Positions 19,879-22,500 of a stretch of DNA of 22,500 nt are shown piece by piece. Source of the DNA: Chromera velia. Lineage: Eukaryota > Sar > Chromeraceae. The stretch lies in the NCBI GenBank assembly GCA_018398765.1, contig JAHBMJ010001005.1, positions 1 to 22,500 of the forward strand, in the 5' to 3' direction. The position numbers were made by a program, and so were the translations under genes. Within the stretch, counting starts at the first letter, position 1, and the number at the start of each line of letters is the position of its first letter. Under the pieces are notes generated by a model. It ran no database searches. It had not been told where the DNA came from and worked only from the letters and a program-made list of their open reading frames with translations.

Positions 19879-22420
19879 ATGATGATGTATGTCATTTCGC
19901 TCCCATGTCGTCTTTCCGCTTTGCCGGTTTGTACTCATCATCCGGTCTGGTTGCATGGGGATGCCTTTCCGCCCTCTGTCACTCTGTGCGTGTGTGTGTG
20001 CGTGAGGTCTTTGCGGTCGTCCTCTCTCTCTCTCGCTCGCTCGCTCTCGCCTTCTTTCTGCTTTCTGCTTTCACCCACCCCTCGGCGTTGACGGTCCCGT
20101 CCCTTCTTCTTTCGTTCTCTTCCTCTTTTCTTCCTGCCTGTATGCCTCCCGCATGTCTGCCTGCCCGCCTGCCCGCCTGGTTGCCAATGTGATTGATCCA
20201 CAGGCCGGAGACGAGACGTTGCGACAAGCGGAGATGACCTTCCGGACGAGAACAAGAGGCCTCGGGAAGCAGCACGCCGAGGGTGAGGGGGAGGGTGGCC
20301 GTTTTTCAGTCAGGGAGTGGGGGCTGTAGGTTTTCTTCGTGGGCGTCTTTGCGTCTCTCACCTATTTCCTTTCCCATCGCAACTGAAGAGTTTCTTCTCT
20401 CTTTGTCCCCTTTTGCCTCTCTTACTCTTTGCATTCGTACAGCCGAGTCTGCCTGCAGCGTTGGTTGCATGGCTCTGTGACTCCTGATCGATGCCTCGCT
20501 CTCTGTTTGCCATCCTGAACTGAAGTCGCTATTTTAGGCATCATGTGTTCTCTTTTGCAAAAAAAACTTCGGCGAGGGGTTTTTGCGTGAGTGGTTTCAC
20601 AATGAAGCGAAAGTCTTTTGCCTGTCCGGATGTCTGGAACTCAACTCAAGAAGTCCCTCGGTCCCTCGACTGGCCTGCCTCCTCGTTCCGCACTGGCCGG
20701 AGGGATGCATGAGTGAGTGAGTGAGAAAAGAAAAGAGTGCATGGAAGAAGAAGAGTGAATGCACTTAAGAGGGTGACCGTCGTCACGTGAATGCAGGTGC
20801 AGCTGCACACGCAGGGGGTACGGCCGGAGCCCCTCACCTTCACGGGCAGCCGCCCGGGGGGATCACAGGGTACATGTCCTTCCACGGCAATCTGACAGGA
20901 CCGTCGCCGAACTGGAGAAACACTCTCGTGCAGAGTAGCCACCTCTCAGAGATGGTCATGCGGTCAGTCAGTCAGTCAGTCAGTCAGTCAGTCAGTCAGT
21001 CAGTCACAGTGACTTTCAGTCAGTTAAGAGGGACGACTGACCGACCTTTCTTCCTGCATTGGACCTTCCGACAGGCAGTGAGTGAGTGAGTGAGTGAGTG
21101 AGTGAGGAATTGATTGAGTGAGCGAGGGATCCCTGCAGCCAGTTTGGGGATATACATCTCAATGCAGAACAATATGCTTCCCTGTGGGTTGCATTATGTA
21201 GAAGAGAGAGAATGTGTGAGGGGAGGGGAGGGGAGGAGAGAATGTAAAAGAGGGCGAGCGAGAGCACGAAGAAGACCCATGGAAGAGAAGACAATGGAAA
21301 TTAAGGGACAAACGTTCATGCTGCTAGCGATCTGCTGCTTGCCTGCCTGAGTGAGTACTCACTGGGGGCTGCTCAGTCACGCGAACGCTGACCATTCAAT
21401 GAGAAGCCCCTCATGTGTTCTCTCTCGTGTTTCCCGCTTTAATTTTCGATTTCTGCAGTGTGAGTGTGCTTCCCGAAAAGAAGAGTGGAGGGGGGAGCAA
21501 GAAAGCAGGGGAGTGGGAGAAACAGTTGTGGCGCACGCAGAAAGGCAAGGGAAAGGCCTTCTAGAAGAAAAAGGATCCAAAAGAAGGAAGCAGGGTAATT
21601 TCTTTCGTCCTTCTTATTGCTTCCTCCCTTCCTGTGTGTCTGCTTGCCTTCAGGAAAGCTGAGGAGGAGGTCAAGTACGTCTGCGCGGGACTGAAGGTTC
21701 GTTTTTCTATCGATCTCTATGTGTTTGCCTGTGTCGCTTTGATGTGATTGTGTTGCTGGAGTGATTGACTGGCTGCCTGACGGACTGATGGACGGACGTA
21801 GAGGCGAGACTCGTCTTCAAGCTGAGGAGGACAGTCGATCGATCAGGGTTTGGAGAAGAGAAGAGAAGAAGAAAACAGACGAGCAGAGGGCCCCCTCCCC
21901 CCAAAAAACGACTTCACACCACGGAGGGATGTGTGGAGCTCTCTGTCTGTTGTTGTGCTCCTCCCGCCTTGATTGTTGCCTCCGTCCTCGTTTCTTCTGT
22001 CCTTATCGTCCTCGTTTCTTCTGTCCTTATCGTCCTCGTTTCTTCTGTCCTGATCGTCCTCGTTTCTTCTGTCCTTATCGTCCTCGTTTCTTCTGTCCTT
22101 ATCGTCGTCGTTTCTTCTGTCCTTATCGTCCTCGTTTCTTCTGTCCTGATCGTCCTCGTTTCTTCTGTCCTGATCGTCCTCGTTTCTTCTGTCCTTATCG
22201 TCCTCGTTTCTTCTGTCCTTATCGTCCTCGTTTCATGGTGTGAGAGAGAGGGAGGGAGGTGTGCATGTTGAGAGAGCTCAACACACACTGAGGACCCAAC
22301 GCAATGCTCGGCCTGCAGGTGGACGACTGTGAGTCGTCGGATGACCGCCGGAAGTTTGAGAACGTGTGGGCACGGCACGAAGTGGTGCAGCTGCTGCGGG
22401 GGGTTCTGGCGGCCGGAAAG
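10058..22420 (+). CDS. Very large hypothetical protein, at least 14 exons, incomplete at right edge
   Basis: Predicted exons: 10058-10226, 10579-11088, 11713-12324, 12751-12783 (or 13301-13331), 13428-15364, 15699-16903, 17322-17744, 18090-18170, 18669-18771, 19616-19681, 20204-20282, 20797-20962, 21654-21696, 22319-22420. They sum to 5529 nt (1843 codons) with all phases matched, and the last exon ends at a donor at 22421, so the gene continues. Residues 1 to about 430 are disordered (Glu, Gly, Ser, Lys). About 441-1087 mix poly-Ser and poly-Gln with Trp-containing blocks, 1088-1488 hold helical then acidic sequence, and 1489-1843 are more ordered, with charged helices. I recognise no catalytic motif or domain. 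It may be a nuclear scaffold or regulatory protein, but that rests only on composition. Confidence 0.72.
10579..11088 (+). CDS. Large gene exon 2 (acidic, disordered)
   Basis: Starts [20 protein letters not shown] after acceptor TGTGTGCAG. It contains an EEEEEDE tract, DESEEEEP, poly-Ser and an [11 protein letters not shown] end. The donor GTATGT gives phase 1, needed for exon 3; an alternative donor 4 nt upstream (GTCAGT) would shift frame. Confidence 0.7.
11208..11255. repeat. (CT)n(GT)n microsatellite in large gene intron 2
   Basis: A CT run passes directly into a GT run inside the 624-nt intron. Confidence 0.9.
11375..11422. repeat. Purine repeat (AGGAG-type) in large gene intron 2
   Basis: Pentanucleotide AGGAG/AGAAG units, strand-asymmetric purine tract of about 48 nt. 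Confidence 0.85.
11516..11636. repeat. 51-bp direct duplication flanking a T run
   Basis: Copies at 11516-11566 and 11586-11636 differ at two positions and are separated by 19 nt that are almost entirely T. Each copy contains CACGTGTACGTG and ends with an acceptor-like GTGCAG or ATGCAG followed by GTGCCTTTGAGT. They lie just upstream of exon 3. Confidence 0.9.
11713..12324 (+). CDS. Large gene exon 3 (Gly/Ser/Glu-rich)
   Basis: Encodes [16 protein letters not shown], a Gly/Arg tract, an acidic tract ([11 protein letters not shown]), poly-Ser, and [20 protein letters not shown]. Three overlapping donors stand in the GTCAGTCAGTGAGT array (ends 12324, 12328, 12332) and give all three phases; the first and last each fit a downstream micro-exon. 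Confidence 0.72.
12325..12450. repeat. Donor-anchored GTCA array and (TTTC)n/(TGTC)n tract in large gene intron 3
   Basis: The intron begins GTCAGTCAGTGAGT and shortly afterwards enters TTTC, TGTC and TTTC tetranucleotide runs (12358-12450). The Phe/Leu/Ser-rich open frame here is an artefact. Confidence 0.85.
12751..12783 (+). CDS. Large gene micro-exon 4 (alternative a)
   Basis: A 33-nt segment ([11 protein letters not shown]) between acceptor GTGCGTGCAG and donor GTCAGA, phase 1-1. It joins the 12324 donor to exon 5 in frame. It competes with the 13301-13331 segment; I cannot decide from sequence alone. Confidence 0.35.
13301..13331 (+). CDS. Large gene micro-exon 4 (alternative b)
   Basis: A 31-nt segment ([10 protein letters not shown]) after a good acceptor, GATTTTCAG, with a weaker donor GTTGAG. 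Phase 0-1, it pairs with the strong GTGAGT donor of exon 3 and reaches exon 5 in frame. The acidic sequence continues the character of exon 3. Confidence 0.35.
13428..15364 (+). CDS. Large gene exon 5 (1937 nt, poly-Gln, poly-Ser and Trp blocks)
   Basis: Entered in phase 1 at CCCACAG; reads [18 protein letters not shown]. It contains [17 protein letters not shown] and [10 protein letters not shown] tracts, then blocks that look folded: [20 protein letters not shown] with [16 protein letters not shown], and [18 protein letters not shown] with [11 protein letters not shown]. It ends CQENFIYQ at donor GTCGGT. A GTGAGT at 14630 would be a good donor, but the frame stays open with similar composition beyond it, so I keep one exon. 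Confidence 0.8.
15426..15660. repeat. Compound GT/CT/AT microsatellite in large gene intron 5
   Basis: GT-rich, then CT, then an AT run, then GT again, filling most of the 334-nt intron. All three frames are nearly free of stops, so apparent coding continuity from exon 5 through this region is not real. Confidence 0.92.
15699..16903 (+). CDS. Large gene exon 6 (helical start, acidic end)
   Basis: Starts [20 protein letters not shown] after TCGTGCAG and has [16 protein letters not shown] Lys/Arg-rich stretch, a Trp segment ([18 protein letters not shown]) and a Glu-rich stretch follow. It ends [18 protein letters not shown] in phase 2 at donor GTAGTT. Without splicing, TAG follows immediately. 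Confidence 0.78.
17032..17162. repeat. Diverged direct duplication around a hairpin in large gene intron 6
   Basis: Two copies starting ggcaaccatc and ending cattgaacagag lie at 17032-17073 and 17124-17162 (small indels between them). Between them is a T run (about 17079-17088) and a perfect 10-bp inverted repeat: tgcatttact at 17090-17099 and agtaaatgca at 17114-17123. Confidence 0.85.
17322..17744 (+). CDS. Large gene exon 7
   Basis: Acceptor CTGCCTGCAG; encodes [20 protein letters not shown], then [16 protein letters not shown], a Gly/Val stretch and [13 protein letters not shown]. Phase 2-2. The donor is the first unit of a (GTCA)n array. Confidence 0.82.
17745..17763 (+). repeat. (GTCA)n at the exon 7 donor
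   Basis: About five GTCA units start at the first intron base, so several equivalent GTCAGT donors lie at 4-nt steps. Confidence 0.88.
18090..18170 (+). CDS. Large gene exon 8 (81 nt)
   Basis: Encodes [18 protein letters not shown], then KAATLEWCK, a charged probable helix. Phase 2-2 on both sides, so it can be skipped in frame. Confidence 0.78.
18235..18303. repeat. GT and GTCT/GTCA microsatellites in large gene intron 8
   Basis: A GT run followed by mixed GTCA and GTCT tetranucleotides. Confidence 0.85.
18669..18771 (+). CDS. Large gene exon 9
   Basis: Encodes [20 protein letters not shown], then [14 protein letters not shown]. Acceptor CCTTCAG, donor GTCAGCC, which leads into a GTCA array. 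It continues the helix of exon 8. Confidence 0.8.
19616..19681 (+). CDS. Large gene exon 10
   Basis: Encodes [20 protein letters not shown], then AD. Acceptor GTGCTGCTGCAG. The chosen donor (GTCTGT) is the first of several in a GTCT/GTGA array; the stronger GTGAGT at 19701 would change the phase and read exon 11 in another frame. Confidence 0.65.
19682..19736 (+). repeat. GTCT then GTGA array at the exon 10 donor
   Basis: The intron starts GTCTGTCTGTCTGTCGGTAG and then becomes GTGA repeats, giving many overlapping GTGAGT donors. Confidence 0.88.
19767..19878. repeat. (GT)n microsatellite pair in large gene intron 10
   Basis: Two long GT runs separated by a CTGTCT-rich spacer. Confidence 0.9.
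20204..20282 (+). CDS. Large gene exon 11
   Basis: Encodes [20 protein letters not shown], then GKQHAE, ending in phase 1 before GTGAGG. Its +1 frame is also open, but only this frame joins exon 12 in its longest and most protein-like reading. Confidence 0.65.
20797..20962 (+). CDS. Large gene exon 12
   Basis: Encodes [20 protein letters not shown], then [20 protein letters not shown] and SSHLSEMVM. The donor is the first unit of an 11-unit GTCA array. It joins exon 13 in phase 2 to make a continuous helix-like [13 protein letters not shown]. Confidence 0.72.
20963..21006 (+). repeat. (GTCA)n at the exon 12 donor
   Basis: About eleven GTCA units begin at the first base of the intron. A GTGA run follows at about 21077-21107. 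Confidence 0.9.
21459..21594 (+). other. Candidate poison exon in large gene intron 12
   Basis: A 136-nt segment bounded by a good acceptor (GATTTCTGCAG) and a good donor (GTAATT). Entered in the phase left by exon 12 it reads [20 protein letters not shown], then GKGKAF and TAG. Because 136 is not a multiple of three and it stops in frame, inclusion would truncate the protein; the main transcript should skip it. Confidence 0.35.
21654..21696 (+). CDS. Large gene exon 13 (43 nt)
   Basis: Encodes [14 protein letters not shown] after acceptor TGCCTTCAG. Only phase 2 entry is free of stops, which identifies exon 12 as its partner. Confidence 0.75.
21985..22234. repeat. 24-bp minisatellite, 10 full copies plus a partial one, in large gene intron 13
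   Basis: The unit is tcctcgtttcttctgtcctt followed by atcg. The only differences are a T/G variant near the unit end (order T T G T T T G G T T) and one C-to-G change starting copy 6. As 24 is divisible by three, frames on both strands stay open, giving spurious repeat proteins. Confidence 0.95.
22319..22420 (+). CDS. Large gene exon 14
   Basis: Encodes [20 protein letters not shown], then [14 protein letters not shown], phase 0-0. Acceptor GCCTGCAG, donor GTCTGGTCTGG. The gene continues beyond the window. Confidence 0.78.
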
Positions 22421-22459
22421 GTCTGGTCTGGTCTGCCGGCTGTTTTCTTTTCTTTTTTT

Positions 22460-22500
22460 TTGTTCGTTCGTTCGTTCGTTCGTTCGTTCGTTGGTTCGTT
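22460..22500. repeat. (GTTC)n microsatellite at the right edge
   Basis: GTTC units run to the window end inside intron 14, not far from its donor at 22421. Confidence 0.9.

Noticed and set aside
20204-20282. Alternative reading of exon 11 ([20 protein letters not shown])
   Set aside because: It looks protein-like, but its onward phase leads to stops in exon 12 and cannot reach the frame of exons 13 and 14.
21761-22271. Repeat proteins ([24 protein letters not shown]) or a CRISPR-like array
   Set aside because: A 24-bp head-to-tail minisatellite without spacers, inside an intron; the reading frames follow from the unit length.

Overview
The window looks like nuclear DNA of a protist with many introns and abundant microsatellites. 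Genes are broken into many exons by GT-AG introns rich in simple repeats, and there are no operons, ribosome binding sites or bacterial terminators. Long GC-rich exons, dense tetranucleotide repeats and many short introns fit an alveolate alga of the chromerid type (Chromera-like). That assignment is an inference from style, not from a diagnostic gene.

Layout. Bases 1-3411 hold no gene I can support: a 0.5 kb microsatellite block (898-1440), two copies of a small hairpin repeat (547-590 and 2017-2060), and pyrimidine-rich sequence downstream of the first gene. Bases 9123-3412 (minus strand) carry a complete 11-exon gene. I assembled it by matching intron phases; it encodes a 501-residue protein with two RNA recognition motifs and a Gly/Met/Gln-rich tail, of the hnRNP A/B, Musashi and DAZAP1 type. 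Bases 9124-10057 separate two head-to-head start codons and probably hold a bidirectional promoter. Bases 10058-22420 (plus strand) carry at least 14 phase-compatible exons of a very large gene, 1843 codons so far, which runs off the right edge. Its product has no domain I recognise. It alternates disordered acidic, Ser, Gly and Gln tracts with tryptophan-containing blocks that look folded.

How it works together. The first gene product should bind RNA through two RRMs and assemble through its low-complexity tail. The second is unknown. Nothing shows that they share a pathway beyond a possible shared promoter.

The most interesting signal is in intron architecture. Many 5' splice sites are the first unit of a tetranucleotide array (GTCA, GTCT or GTGA). 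Most 3' splice sites end in TGCAG, often within GCATGCAG. Four introns contain duplicated sequence, in three cases with acceptor-like ends. One intron appears to use a GC-AG boundary. Exon calls rest on reading-frame continuity and splice consensus by eye; no transcript evidence was available.
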